Assembly (NCBI GenBank): GCA_905250115.1
Contig: CAJNOI010000028.1
Location: forward strand, 62,001-126,000
DNA length: 64,000 bases
Direction of reading: 5' to 3'
Origin: Adineta steineri
Taxonomy: Eukaryota > Rotifera > Eurotatoria > Adinetida > Adinetidae
Part shown: in pieces, positions 26,870 through 43,402 of the stretch
Position numbering within the stretch: position 1 is the stretch's first letter
How the letters are laid out: the number at the start of each line of letters is the position of its first letter
Notes under the pieces: model-generated
Seen by the model: the letters and a program-made list of their open reading frames with translations, nothing else
The model's database searches: none
What the model was told of the DNA's origin: nothing
Made by a program: the position numbers and the translations under genes

Positions 26870-29276
26870 TTAAGCATCAATTGCTGATGCACAAATGTCA
26901 CATATTTTATTTCTTCGTTTTTCACATGTACATCTATTTCGTTTTTTACCTGGTGTACCAAGTACAGTTGTTAGAACAAGATTATCACGACGAACTCGTT
27001 TTGGTGTCGTAATAATAGATGATCGTGTACGTTTTTGATTTCGTGTAGTTGAAGATATTGTTTCCAAAGGTGTCTCTTCAACATATCTTGGTGAACTAGC
27101 TACTCGTCGTGGTTGTTGTTGACGACGTCGACTACCATTCCTGGGAATAGGTATAGGTAAAAGTGGTCTATCATTAATAGGAGATGTTGATTGAATACGT
27201 TGATTTGATGGTGGTGTTGATGGAGACATTTGTGGTAATGGTGGCATTGCAAGACTTTTCTTCTTTCGCACAACAGGTGGACGAGGTGGTTTAGCATCTT
27301 TTGTTGATGGAACTGGTGCCTAAAGATTCATTTGTTAGACATCTATATATTAAGAAAAAAGATTTTAGATTTACCGATACAGTAACTGATGTCGTCATGA
27401 CATCTATAACAATGACTGAAGTATCAGTAATGATCGGTTCATTATTCTTTTTTTTACGACCAGCTCGAGATTTTTTATTCAAAACAATATCTTCTTGTTT
27501 TTCTATTGGTATATCAATATCTTTTTTACCACGACGACTACTTCGAGTTGAAGCAGGTGGTTGTTGTTGTTGTTCAATTAATGGTGGTGTAATAATTGGT
27601 TCTACAGGCGATGAATTTTTTGATTTTGTATTTCGACCAACACGACGTTTTGGAGATGGAGGCTAAAATAAAAATAAATAGAAATATATTTCAAAAAAAG
27701 AGACGAATTTTATACTTGAATTGTATCTATTGGATTTTCAATAGTAATATCATTGCCTTTTCGTTTTTTTGATTTAGTTGTTGTTGTTTTCTTTGCAGAT
27801 AATGGAATTATCGGTTCAGCTGGTGATAAATTAATAACTTCAATTGGTGATTTCTTTTTATTACGTGAAGGAGTACTACGAATTTTAGTTGTTAACGGTT
27901 GATTCTAAAATTCAAACATCAATGAATAAAGATTAATGAAAAATTATTGATTTACTTCTTCATTGTTAATAATAGGTTCAACAAGTTTTTTATTTCTTGT
28001 TGATTTTTTCACAGATACTGGAATATCTTCGATTTCATCTTCTTGTTTTTTACGATTACGTGAAGAAGTTGTTCTTTTCGGTTTAACATCATCTTCATCT
28101 TTTTTTTTACCTCTTCCACCTCGTGTTTTTTTCGGAATAATTTCATTTTCAATTGTTAATGGACATGGTGGTGGTGGTTCAAGTTGTGGAATAACATTAT
28201 TATCAACATCTTGAATAACTTTCTTTTTCCTACCACGTAATGGTGTTGCTTGAACTTGTTTGACAGTATCTGGTATAATTTCATTTTGTTGTTCAATAAT
28301 AATTTCAATATTATCTTCAATAATACTATCTTTTGTTTTAATACGACGTTTCGATTTTATTTGAATTTCTTTTTCTATAACGATATCTTCCTGTTGTTCT
28401 TTTATCGGTGATGAATTTTTCTTTTGACGTGTGACAGATTCACCACGTGGAATACGTGGAGGACGGCCAGCAGCACGATTTATATTTGCTCGTTGATGTA
28501 CAATAGCTGATGGAGGAACCGCAGGAAGATCATTAGAATTTATTGTTAACACTGGTGCAACTGATGTTGATGTAGCCACTAGATAAATGAAGAAGAGAAA
28601 AAGGTTAGGACTTTCAACGATAGAAAATTCATACTAGTAAGATCGACTGGAATTATTATAGTTGGACTTGTTTGATGTACTGGAGTACTACTAAGTACCG
28701 GTGCAAATTGAGATCGACGAGCATTATTAACGGGTGATAAATGATGATCATTTATAACGTATGGTTTATCTCGAACAACATCAACATTTCTAAAATAAAG
28801 AATTTTGAATAAAAAAAAACTTCTTTTTTAATTAAAATAAATTTACGGTGATGAAGATGAATCTTGTTTTTCTAAAAATTGTTCACGATAGAAAGGTTCG
28901 TCGAAAGGCTAAACGAAAAATATTATAAAAAAAAACGATTGAAATTTAAGAAAATTTTCATACGAGATTATTTTTATTTGCTACATCTTTTAATCTAGAA
29001 AAAGAAAATATATTCTTAGAATTTTAATAAATTTTACATTTTTTCATATGCTTACAAATCAAATAAATTATTTTTAACATTTGAATCAACTTTATCAGTA
29101 TTTGTTTCAATTGGTACATATGATTTATGCTGTTGAATTTTATTTAGTGTTTCTTGAAAATTATTTTGTATTTGAGAGAATTGATTTCGTAATTGATTAA
29201 GATAATCATCATTGTTATCATGAGATGAAGTCAAAACAGAGGAGAGTACTGGTACTGGCGATGATATTGTTGCCAT
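26870..29276 (-). CDS. Lys/Arg-rich nuclear protein with AT-hook-like motifs and a Cys-rich C-terminus
   Basis: Eight exons: 29056-29276, 28964-28994 (31 nt), 28847-28908, 28635-28789, 27956-28578, 27716-27904, 27375-27662 and 26870-27319. They give about 672 aa. The N-terminus (NDDYLNQLRNQFSQIQNNFQ) looks like a short coiled coil. The middle carries repeated basic Gly-Arg motifs resembling AT-hooks: AAGRPPRIPRGE, LRGRKKK, RGGRGKKK and RAGRKKK, alternating with acidic or hydrophobic EPIIxx motifs. The C-terminus ends in a conserved-looking Cys cluster, RCTCEKRRNKICDICASA. These features imply a chromatin or DNA-associated nuclear protein, but I do not recognise an orthologue. Every splice junction keeps frame; the family is unknown. 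Confidence 0.75.
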
Positions 29277-32200
29277 TATTTGATGAGCAGTAAACGAAGA
29301 AAGCTGAGCTATATAAAAGAGAAGGAACAAGAGAGAAACAAGAACAAAAGAAACATGTCTTTGTTTCCCACAAACTAATATCGAATAAACCAATTAATTT
29401 TATCATGTATATTATAAGAATTTCTTTCATTAAAAAAAATCTTTTTAGTTTTTCGATGAATTTATGAAATAGTTCAATGAGGAGATTAAAAGTTTCATTC
29501 GATAGATGTCCTTCTATAATAATTAATTCGAGTGATTGTTTAAATATTAAATGAATCTTTCAAAATTATGTTTTCCTCTATCAACAGTGATTTATTTAGC
29601 GGGAGAGCAGCGTTCTACCGGAGAACGATTTTGCTCTTCCAAAATTTGCAATTTTTGTGTGTATACTATGTATTTGCCCTCCAGAAATTCGGTTTCCACT
29701 CTCCCGGAAATCGCTATCGCACTTTCGAAAAGAAATACCTAGATAAAACACTATCTATAAAAGCAATTATAATAGTCTATGAACTATATTAATAGTATTG
29801 ATAGACGTATTATTATATTATATATGATAATTAAGAATTATTGTATATTTATTTTGAGTCTAGAATGTGTTGAATTACCATTAATTGTATAGCTAAAGTT
29901 AAAAGATTTATCTCTTTCATGACTAGTCTGATCACGTAACTCACTTTTATTTAAGTACCTCGACAGGAAGAACGCCACACATGCTTCTAGACAAGTCACG
30001 ATGAATGCTCATCGCGGTGTGCACATCAAGGTCCATTTTTTAATACATTCGTACTTCCTATACTCATCATAGGTATGATAAATTTCTTGATTATAATTTA
30101 TTTATATAACTTTATTGGTATAGAAGAAGAGATTTTCTCTTTACAAAATTTTACTGTAATTGATAGGGTAGATTAATACTGTTGCATGGTATTCTATTTG
30201 AATTATTTTGTTAGAAAACATTGAGGTTAATTGAAATTATATAACATATCACTTTATTTGTTTTTTTTTCATTAGAAAATTTAATCAGGAAAATAAGTCT
30301 TGAATTTTACTGAATAATATAGAATAATTCTATATATAACGTTATTAAATAACGGATAAACCAGATAAAACCAACTACTTTTGTTTGCTCTGCTTTACAA
30401 ATTTAATTATAATCTCAAGATTCCGTTCTAAGGTCATTTGACAGCAGAGAGAGACTTTTTTTTCTCTGTCTACAAATCTGAGTACTTTATTTTTGAAATA
30501 AGTTTTCCTTATCGGTATTAAATCCTCTCAATACCATCGAAGTGCGATAAATAGAAATAATAATTGTTTTTTTTAATTACAATTTTCATTGAAAATTCAG
30601 CTATGCTACAAAACATCTCCATAAAATTCTATTTCTTTTAATGTATATTTCACTATTTTCAAGAAAAGATTTCGAAATGAAAACGTCGGAAGGAGTCATA
30701 CTTTGTCAGATGAATCTCATTGTTATTCTTAATACAACATAGGCTTAGCATTTTCGTTATCTAATTTAACACTTTTATAATTACTTTTATTATTAAACTT
30801 CTCATTCGATGACATGATAATCAATTCCTTATAGAAGTAATATGACCGCTGAGAACATGACTTTCCAGAGGGCATATAGCTACGCTGTGAGATGCCTGTT
30901 CAAAATACTATTTTTCTCTTGAACTGCAGTAATAGAAGCCTTGCAAAGATCATAAAAGAATAGGGCACAACTATTCTCTCGTTTCTGTTCCTAGCTACTT
31001 GACGAGTATAGGCTAACACAAATCGACATGCATTTACGATAGTTTTAATTCTACTTAGTACAACTATAACAAAATAGTGTGGTAATTAGTAAATAATAAA
31101 CTAATCTAATTGCTTGTCATGTTATCGAGCAATATATATTGAGTTATTAAAAAATTTCTTGTGACAATCGTGTTTACAAAATTTTATTGCAATTATTTTA
31201 ACAAATAATAAAATTTGATTAGAAATCATAACGAATTATGTATATCATATTATTAATTGATTTGAATCAATGATGACTACTTCATTTATTAATTTCCTTG
31301 ATCATAAGTTTGTATGACATTTCAAACAATAAACTCGCATTGTTTTTTTTCTTTTGTTATGAATATTTTACTTATCTATTCAAATAGATGAAAATCATAA
31401 GTAATTTAAATAATATATAAGAATGAAACGAAAAACAAAATAATACACGATTCAATAAAAAAAAAATATTAAATATCGTCAATATTTAATATTTCTAGCA
31501 TGTTATTATTGACTAACTTGTTAAAATAACATTCGGTACTACTGAGAATTAATGTGAACAATCAAATACCCTTGCGGCTCACAAAATGTGCCGTTGTTTT
31601 CCGATTAATGTTTAATAATATTACAATCAACAAGAAGTCTACTAAACGTAATTATATATATATAGCATAGATTTTTATTTTCTAATAAATAAAAATATAC
31701 AATCATACCTAATTCTTTTATAATTCTATGGAAAAAAAAGGCATATTAATCAATCATAAGTTAAATTAAGATGATGAATAACTATATTAATTATACATGC
31801 ATGTCAAATGTTATAATATAATCAATAATCTACAACCATGGAAATTAAAGTATTGTATTTATTAACAAGAACAATGTTATATTTTCTATGAAAGAATGTT
31901 ATTTAATCAAATTGAAGTTTTTTTTTAACAAAAAAGACTATGCTTGAATAAACAAAAAACAACAAATTGTAGTTTATAAATAAACTATTGATGACTGTTA
32001 TTGGATAGAATTACCTTGGTTATTACGTCCTTTTTCTCTTGTTACTTTGTTATTTATTATTAGACGTTGAACTGCAAACGAGAGAAAAAGAAAACATGAT
32101 TTCAAGGTTGTATTTCATTTATTTTACATCATATTTTTGTCGATTTGACGTGTTTTCATAGTTCTCTCTTCTATGCATATAATAAATTATAGAAAAAAAG

Positions 32201-33350
32201 AAATTGGAAAATTAGTAGAAGAGAAAAACTAGTAGATCTTATTTTGCTAATATGAACTGCGAAATATATGATCTCATAATGTTATTAATGTATTAATATT
32301 AGTATCTTTTATAAATCTAATAAAGCAATTCAATGAACGATATAAATTCTAAAGTTCACATATATCTACTTAGAATTTAATCGACTCTTCTGTAGGCGAC
32401 AAAAAAAGAAGCGATAAGAAGAAACTAATATTTATTCGTCCTTATGAGTTCCTGGTAAAGAAGTTCTTAAAACGATATGTTTATGAGAAAGAGCGAACGA
32501 GAGAGAAAGAAGAAGAAGAAGAAAAAAAAAGATCAGTCGATTTTACTTTTACTCCTATATATAAGTGACGTCTTTTTCCTGTAGAGAAAGCCACTTTAGT
32601 ATTCTTATTCTTGCGTCAAATTATTTTTAGTAAAAGCAAAAATGATAAAACACGCATCAACCGTCAAAATTCTTATCCTGTATTATTTTCTCTTTGCGTT
32701 CTTTGAATAAAAAAAGAAAAATACGCACAAACGAAGATTTTCTGTAACGTCACATAAATTGTTTCCTTTTTCATTATCTTCCATGGGCATGCTTCTCAGT
32801 ATCTACCTGTATGGGAATACGTCATTCTCTCCTACGGTGCATATGTCATTTTTTTCCCGTTCCGAGTAATAACCACTACTGCTCATACTTTCTTCTTCTT
32901 CTTCTGCTTTTTTTCATCTAATAGAATCATCTAATACAGTATTGTATGCTCTTACGAGCGTGAGCTGATGGAAGATAGAGCGGTAGACGTCCGTTTGTTA
33001 AATAATAATATTCAGATTTTCTTTTCGTCTATTTCTGTACGAATAAGAAAAAAATATGACAGATTTCTATTAAGAACCATATTGACATAGACATCAGAAA
33101 CAGAATCGGATATTAAATAAAAAGATATATACAACGGACAGAAAAAATAATGACATTCTCTTTTATATGGATGGATGTTCAATTAGAGAAAAAACAAGCT
33201 CGAGAAACAGAAAAACACGATGTAAATAAGTTTATTATAGATATTGTATAAGAATATTTTGTTTTGTTGACATGTATATAAATAGTGAATGGTGAATTGT
33301 TATCTATTGCTTGTCATCACGCATTCATTATTCTAGATTAACTCGATTCA
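29277..33350. other. 4-kb divergent intergenic desert
   Basis: Separates the minus-strand basic-protein gene from the plus-strand calbindin-type gene. It is AT-rich with no convincing coding exon. A GC-richer patch at about 29595-29745 contains a hairpin (GTTCT-ACCGG-AGAAC inside GGAGAGCA/TGCTCTTCC) and produces the only open frames of note, in conflicting reading frames. The large size suggests regulatory sequence for the calcium-binding-protein gene, which is an inference. Confidence 0.5.
33275..33284 (+). promoter_or_regulatory. TATA box of the calbindin-type gene
   Basis: TATATAAATA lies 67-76 bp upstream of the ATG at 33351. Its match to the TATA consensus and its distance from the ORF fit a core promoter. 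Confidence 0.5.
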
Positions 33351-34725
33351 ATGGCAACAACTGTTAGTGAAAATCAACGACATCGTAAAAAAGAAAATTT
33401 TTTAAGACAATTTCGCGATGAACAAAGTAAAGAATTTAAACAATTAACTGCAATACAATTTATGGAAATTTGGAGTCATTATGATACGGATGGTATTGAT
33501 CAACGTTTCAAGATATATTTTTTTCCCTAGACATTCTTTTTATGTATTCCATTAGGTAATGGTTTCATTGAAGGACATGAATTAGATAATCTTCTTCGTG
33601 AGCTTGCAGCATCTGTTAATCTAAGTGATACAGGTCCTGAAGTGAGTTAATATTTAGTTTACTATAAATATTTATTTTGTTCTTTTTTTCTCATTATTTT
33701 CATAGGTGATATCAGATAGTGTTTTACGGGAACTAAAAGAATGTTTTTTAGAAGCTTATGATGAAAATGCAGATGGTCGGATTGAAATTGGAGAAGTTTG
33801 TTTTTTAGTTTAACAAAAAAAAAGTTTTTTTTTATTATTATCTATATTTAGTTAGCAGAAATATTACCTACAGAAGAAAATTTTCTCCTACTTTTTCGTA
33901 AAGATAATCCACTTGATTCAAGTGTTGATTTTATGAAAGTATGGAAACAATTCGATACAGATTGTTCAGGTTATATTGAAGCTGATGAATTAAAACAATT
34001 TATTAAAACACTTTTAAATAGACGGCAAGGAAATAAAATAACTGAAGAGAAATTAATTGAATATACAGATACAATTGTAAGTAAAAAAACAAGTTTATTT
34101 GTCGCTTTTTTAAATATTTATACTTCTATAGTTACATATTTTTGATGCAAATGGTGACGGAAAATTACAATTTAGTGAAATGACGAAGTAGGATATAGAA
34201 AAAAAAAGAAAGAAAAGATATCTTATTTCCAAATATAATTATAGACTTTTACCTGTAAAAGAAAATTTCTTGTTACGCCCTATTTTTAAGGTAATTTCTA
34301 TTAATATTACGGTTTCTTTAGTAAACAAAAGAAGTGTTAATTTTTAGGGTTGTTCATTATTAACATCACAAGATCTTGATAAAGTGTTTCAACTTTATGA
34401 TAAAGTAAGATTTTTTTTTAAATGAATAACATAATTTTAATTAATTTAAACACAAAAAAGGATGGAAATAATATTATAGAAGAAGAAGAATTAGATGGTT
34501 TTGTCAAAGATCTTATGGATCTTGTTAGAAAAGTATAACCAAAAACTTTTTTTGATTATATATTATTATTCTTTGATTGATCTTTTTCAGGATTATGATA
34601 ATGATGATTTACAACAATTCAAACGATCATTATTAAATGGGTGCGATATTAATCGAGATAAAAAGCTTAGCAAACCTGAACTTAAAATGGTTCTATTAGC
34701 TTTAAGTCAATCGCCTGATGCTTAA
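33351..34725 (+). CDS. calbindin/calretinin/secretagogin-family protein with six EF-hands
   Basis: Nine exons: 33351-33492, 33556-33641, 33706-33795, 33852-34076, 34132-34187, 34245-34290, 34348-34404, 34461-34532 and 34591-34725. They give about 302 aa. The sequence aligns along its length with calbindin-D28k/calretinin: LTAIQFMEIWSHYDTDGNGF, ILPTEENFLLLFR, FMKVWKQFDTDCSGYIE, KLLPVKENFLLRPIF and DLDKVFQLYDKDGNN. The loops are DTDGNGFIEGHE, DENADGRIEIGE, DTDCSGYIEADE, DANGDGKLQFSE, DKDGNNIIEEEE and DINRDKKLSKPE. Unlike vertebrate calbindin, loops 2 and 6 keep most calcium ligands. Role: cytosolic calcium buffer or sensor, typically neuronal. Several exons are only 46-72 nt. It is closest to the single invertebrate member (Drosophila Cbp53E type). 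Confidence 0.95.
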
Positions 34726-36616
34726 ACTTATTTTATTATTCTTATTCTTCAAAACGATATTTTTTCTTTTGTTTATGAATTTTTTTGGCTTTTTTTATAT
34801 TATCATAGTTTGATTGTATCTAACATGAAGTATAAGGATTTTATTTATTTTAAAACTATACATATATAAGTACAAAAAAAAAGATTATTCAGTGAAAATA
34901 AATCTTATTATAAATAAAGAAAACAACAAAAAAAAAACTCAAGACTATAAATACAGTCAATACATCTTCATTTTTTTGTTGTATGTTATATTCGAAAGGA
35001 AAGCTTATATATTATACACAGCTGTCTTACAATAGAATTTTTTTCCTTCGATTATTTAGTCAAGTTTGTCGTAAAAGTAAGAAGTGCAATACTTATTTGA
35101 TGAGTACTCTAAAAAAATGAAGTACTCTTCTAGTTCCGCTTATCTTATAAAAGACAAAAAAAAAAGAAGAGAAAGAAATGTAACTATATTATAACATCGT
35201 TTATTACATATTTCTATACTTAACAATAAAACAATAGCATTGTAAGACATTCGATCAGAGTACAACTCATTTTATTAATTAGAAAAAAGATATAGTTAAT
35301 AAGATTTATCAGATAAAATATTTTAAATTGAACATAATTAAGTATTTACAAAATCTCAAAATAATTGAAATAAATTGATCGCTAAATCTATACATAAACT
35401 AATGACTCAGAAAATATCGATAATATAATTGTCATACTTCAGATTAATCACTTATATCTTTTCCTTTTGTTCATTTATCAACATGAGTCTTTTTCAGCAT
35501 ATTCAATAGAATGTCTGATCTTTCTTTCTTTTTTTTTGATTACATAAGTTTTATTTTTATAATATATGAAAAGTTATGTTTAATCAAAAGAATAAATAAA
35601 TAAAAATAACTTAAAGAAAAGAAAAATATTTTAGCATTTGTTCTCTCTCTGTGTTTGTACGTATATCGTACTCATGCAAAACGAATAGATACATGTACGC
35701 TTGCACAGCTGTGTACGTTCGCACATCGTCTTCATTCATATCTTGTCTATCTATGTCGAGGGATGAAGCTAATTGTTATTGCTTACTATCCTAACAACAG
35801 TCACTTTTATTTCTTTTCTCTCAATCTTTTCATACTCTCTTACATCAACAACAGACGGATATCCGACTGACGACATGTTGTTTCCTCCTTATTGTGGATA
35901 ATTGTGCAGAAGAGAACATATATATATACACACACATCTCGTTGGAATAACAACAATTGATATTTATCCTTTTGTTTATTTTGACTTTTGTGTTGGTACA
36001 AACGAGAAAGCGATTCATCAAAACATACATATATAAAAGAGAGAAGCAGCAGTCTAATATATATGATTAACAACGAACAGATACTCATGTGTATATACAA
36101 GGGTATTATCATCATCAGAAACAGATGAAAATCTTTCAACACAATGATTGGTGACAAGAACTCTATTCTTTTTTATTTATGATGATACAGATGGGCATAT
36201 CTCAAAAAAAAAAAATATTGATTATCGTTTCTTTTTTTTTCTTCTCTCTGTTTACAAGAAGTAAACATAAGAACTATCGACTATTTGATTTACTTGAGAA
36301 TAATGATTCGTGTTATACATTAATTTATTGCTTTCATGACAAAAAAAGAGTTGTAAAACTAGACAAGAACATATTTCTTATCAGTTTACATCTGACCGAT
36401 CATTTTTCTTGTTGAGATTGAGTTTTTTTTTCCATTGGTCACAATGTTATTATTATAATATATATGTATGTATATATATATATATAAATATATATATAAA
36501 AAGAAAACAAACGGGCAAACATGCTCTCACTGACTAGTCGTCAAATATAGAATAAACTGGCACATAGATACAAAAATGAAACGAAAAAGAAGAAAAAAAA
36601 GAATTAAGAAGCAAAA
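34726..36616. other. intergenic between convergent genes, nothing recognised
   Basis: About 1.9 kb downstream of both flanking genes, AT-rich, with short TATATA and CA tracts near 35921-35940 and 36460-36500. Open frames at 35655-36415 are on opposite strands of the same simple sequence and are not credible. Confidence 0.55.
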
Positions 36617-37580
36617 TCATACACGAAATGTTTCTCGATTAGTTATCGTTAATACAGAATTAATATTTGGTGTTGCTGTTGTTGTTGATGTTGTTTTAGT
36701 ATTTCCAATAAGATTATCAATTGTAAATGAATTTTTTATTTTTTGATTATGATGCATTATTGGTAGAATTGTTGTTGGTGGTGGTGGAGGAAGTATTGGT
36801 AATGGTGGAGGTAATAAAGGAAAACATCGTTTTGATGGTGATGATGTTGGAATAAATGGATATGGTATTGGAGGAAATGATGGTGGTGGTGCTGCTGATG
36901 GCATTGAACCATGATGAAAACATGCTGAATGATGATGGTGATGATGATGATGTTGATTCATACGTTTAAAACGTTTACGACGACGTAAAAATGAACCATT
37001 ATCAAACATATTTTCACTAGCAGGATCTAATGTCCAATAATTTCCTTTTCCTAAAATTCAAATTACTTTCATAGTAGCTATGATTAGAATTTAGTTAAAC
37101 AAAATATCTACCTGGATTGCCTGGTGAACGTGGAATTTTAAGAAAACAATCATTTAAACTTAAATTATGACGTATTGAATTTTGCCAAGCTGGAAAACGT
37201 TCTTTATAATATGGAAAACGATTCATAATAAATTCACATATACCACTTAATGTTAAACGTCGTGATGGAGATTGTAATATAGCCATTGTTATTAATGCTA
37301 TATAAGAATAAGGTGGTTTAACAATATGTTGTTTTGTTGATAAAGATTTTTTTGTGGAATTATTATTATTATGTTCATCTTCAATTTCACCACATAATGA
37401 TGATATTGGTGAATGTGGACTTGAATCAATTGAATGATTTGGTGAAGAAGATGATGTTGATGATGACGATGTATGATGAGATGAATCAATACATAAACTA
37501 CTATTACCATTAAGGCTTACAACATCAACAAGTAATTCATCATCAATGGATGGTGTGGTTGTTTCAATTTTATTTGTCAT
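36617..37580 (-). CDS. FOXD: forkhead transcription factor, FoxD class
   Basis: Two exons, 37112-37580 and 36617-37050, give 300 aa. The forkhead DNA-binding domain (about residues 87-186) reads [20 protein letters not shown], then [58 protein letters not shown] and [16 protein letters not shown]. The LxGICEFI and [19 protein letters not shown] signatures fit FoxD best. A C-terminal FTIDNLIG (residues 265-272) matches the eh1-type Groucho-binding motif that FoxD repressors carry. The rest is His-, Pro- and Ser-rich low complexity. The intron interrupts the forkhead domain after GNPG. Large intergenic regions on both sides (1.9 and 3.6 kb) fit a developmentally regulated gene. Confidence 0.95.
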
Positions 37581-40500
37581 TGGTTAAAATTTTGTCTCTT
37601 TCGGTTTTTTTTAGAGGAATGTTATTTAGAAAAAAATTTGACAATTAAAAAAGAAAAAAGGGCATCGATAAAGAAAAGAAAAATATATACGTAAGCGCAA
37701 GCAAACAACTGCCGAGTGACGATTATAAATATATATATATGTATGTAAAAGATCTTTTTTTTCCCAAAAGTGTCTTATGTTATTCTATGATTGTTATGAG
37801 AAAAGTTTTCTCTCCCTCTCTCTCTCTCTCGTTCTACTTCTCTTTCTCTTTTTCTCACCTTCACAGACGACTGATCTGCTTGGCTATTTCCGATGGGGTA
37901 ATGCTGACTGTTTGCTGCTCATTTCCGTTCGTTGTCGTCATTTCAATAGCGCGCGCGCGCAAGAGAGAGAGATCGATTTACGATCGGCAATGAGAGAAAG
38001 AGAGAAAAAGAAAAAATATTATCGTAACGGCCAATCCCATCATCTCTCTCATGTATGTATGTGTAGATTGACATGTGAAAGTATTCTTTCTGCGAACATA
38101 CACACACATAAACAGAACCAATCAACAACCGAAGAAAATGCTATCGAAACGAACGCGAGTGTGCAATAAAAAAAACGATAGAGAGACTGTGTCATTCTTG
38201 CGTTTTTTCTTTCTTTCTCGCTTTCTCTTATTGTAGGCGAACAAACACTAAGTAAATATTTTGAGTATTCATGCAAAAGATCTTCTCGTTTTTTCAATTA
38301 TAATCATCGTCACTATACTATCGAATAGTAATAGTGTAAAGAAGAAGAAGAAAAAAAAGAAAGAAAATCAACAGACATTTTCTATTAGTATATATTGCAA
38401 CAAATAAAAAGAAATAAAGTGTATATGTATAGTAACAACCCTAAGGCTGTTTCTTCAATAGATGCAGGTGATGAGGTGATAATATGACCTTATCGATGTC
38501 TATATGTATATATAAATATATATATATATAAATGTATATGTTGATATTGTGATGCCGATGAAGAGCCACTCAGATGTTATCGACAAAACAAGAAAAGAAA
38601 CGATAGCCGACTGTATATTCATATGTCTTTAACTTCAACTTATAATTTTGTATTTAATTTGAAGTCTATTGTCAACGATGTTAAAATACTTGTCATGTAT
38701 ATATATATATATACTTCTTGAATGAATAAACTAGAAATTAACCTTTTTTCTTCTTATAAAAAAAAGTATCATTTTAATATTTCAAATATTCAATTGATAA
38801 GATATATTTTCAACACAGATTGAATAGATCATTGACATCTTATCCAATATTGTTAATTGAGAAAATACATTATATAAATACTTATATATATTATATTGTT
38901 CTATTCATATAAATCAATCGATTAATATCAGGTGTGTATTTATTTTGTAACTTTCTATATACTATTTTTTCTTCTTCTGTACTTGACGTATTCATATAAA
39001 ACAATCTCGTGTTATGTTATTGTCCAATAGAACAAATCAAAAACTCAATTATGCCATTCGTGCGTAAGAGACAAGCTCATTCTTGTCATTATTGTCATTT
39101 TCTTTCTTTTTTTTCGATTAGTTGACTAGTTGTTGCTGATCATATTAATCTGTTGTCGGCAATCTGTCTGCCTATAAGCGCATGAACAGGTAGTTCTATA
39201 TAATGTTGTGCCGGAAATGTTGTGCTATTCACACATATAACTATCGCTTTGACTAAGAGAGAGAGAGAGAGAGAGAAGCAGTAAACACTCAAGAAACAGA
39301 ATCGTTTTGAAGTGGAAAATGGAGTCTCTCTTTCTATACATCGGCAAAGAAAAAGAAATCAATCTATATTGGATCTTGCTCTCGCTTTCTCTTTAGATGA
39401 AGTGATGAATATGGTCACTTATTTCCTTTTTCTATAACGGATGGATGGGTTATTACAAAAAAAAGAAAAGAAAAGCTCAATAGAGAACCGGATGTCCGTC
39501 ATACAAACGTTAGGAGGGCGTTTAGTTAAAGAAATTGATTCTCACCAGGTATTTCCTATTTTTCATTCAAAGGTGTTCTTTTCAAATGAACAAAATAACA
39601 ACACTTTTTCTTCTTCTTTTCTTCTTCTACTTCTTTGTTTTATATTCATCGATTAAAAAAAAGTCACTAGATACTTATATTAGTATATTAGTAGTCAACT
39701 GGAAAAACGCCATATGACAATGAAAAAAAAAGATAATTGAACATGTAAAAGAAAGTCGCGTGCGACCGATGCCATTTGTTAAAGATGTTTTTTATGTATG
39801 TAAGATGATCTGTTTTCTATATATGTTCATCATCATCATCTCTTTTTCTCTTTTCTTATTATTGTTTTTTTTGACTATGTCGGACAACTACAAACGTCTT
39901 ATACCTTATTCTCATGATTATAATTGAATTTCCGTATAGAAGAAGCCAATAGAACAAATGAGATAAGATTATATATATATATATATATCTAGGCACATAC
40001 ATTTACTCATTTTTCTTCTTTTTCTCAGATGCGAGAAAGAGGTTGTAAAACTCTTCAATAAAGACAGTCTATTATATATACAACGATGACTTGTATACAA
40101 ACAATATATTTTTTAATCATAAGATGAAGGTAGATAGAGATATTACAGAATGCCGACCTTTTTTTCTCTCTAATTCTATCATTGAAATAAACATATAATA
40201 CTTTAATTTTGATTTATATAAAAAAAAAACGATGCCGACAAGATGGAATTCAATTATTAATACTTTTGATGATTATCTATAGTTGGATATTAATTGGAAC
40301 AACTAATGAGAATGAAGAGTTATCACCTTATACATATGTGTTTAGTATCGATATTTAGGTGGAGCAACTGTCTCCTATCTTCTTTTCACTCCGGATGTTA
40401 TCGATCTCATGTATGCACCATTTGTCTATATAGATATATGTATGTCATGTATACAGTACTGATAACTTATGATACACTAATTGCAAATTGATTTTGCTAA

Positions 40501-41171
40501 TAATCATCAAGAGGCATGTTGAATCTCTCATACAAATTTTTTTTTGTGTCTCGGTTTTATAAATAAATGAGATGAAAATAAACAGACGTTGTTGTTGAAA
40601 AAAATTCTCTTAGAAGAGAAAAGGTCATTGTGATTTGATATGTAAAATTAATCAATGAATGAAGATAAATTCTTGATTGAATGTTTATTTCACAATAGAA
40701 ATAACAGATACAATAATATTTATTGATTGCATGAAATCTTTTATAATTGCTCTTAAATATGTTTAATTGAATATATATTCTATGGTATTGTTTTCATATC
40801 GGATAAATTCTTTATCTTCTGATTGGTATAAATTTTTATCATTTCTCTTTCAGCTATTTTCATCAGTTCAATGTAATGGAAAATCAACTGAATTTGTTGA
40901 TAAGTGATATATTCATCTTCATAAATATCATAAGACGTCAGAACAAAAAATTTTTTAAATTAATGTTTATTCAACGGGATCATTTTTTCTCGTCCACTTC
41001 TTAAAAAATTATTTTCATTATGATCACTGTCATCAGTGCTAATCGTTTTATTATATATTTCCTATATGGTATACAACGGCCGACACAAAAGTAGAAAAAA
41101 AAATGAAACAAAAAAAAAAACAGATTTAACAAAACTGTTCTATATGGTTATTTTAGCATTCATTTAATCTC
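37581..41171. other. 3.6-kb region upstream of FoxD, simple repeats only
   Basis: Runs from the FoxD start to the 3' end of the HSP60 gene. It includes CT-rich tracts at about 37810-37850, GCGCGC at about 37950, a (GA)n run at 39256-39276 and several TATATA runs (38510-38535, 38698-38714, 39970-39990). All open frames here overlap these repeats. Probable regulatory DNA; no gene seen. Confidence 0.6.

Positions 41172-43402
<2,231 letters not shown>

Noticed and set aside
29551-29792. Two overlapping plus-strand open frames
   Set aside because: Overlap in different frames within a hairpin-containing patch, with no homologous domain.
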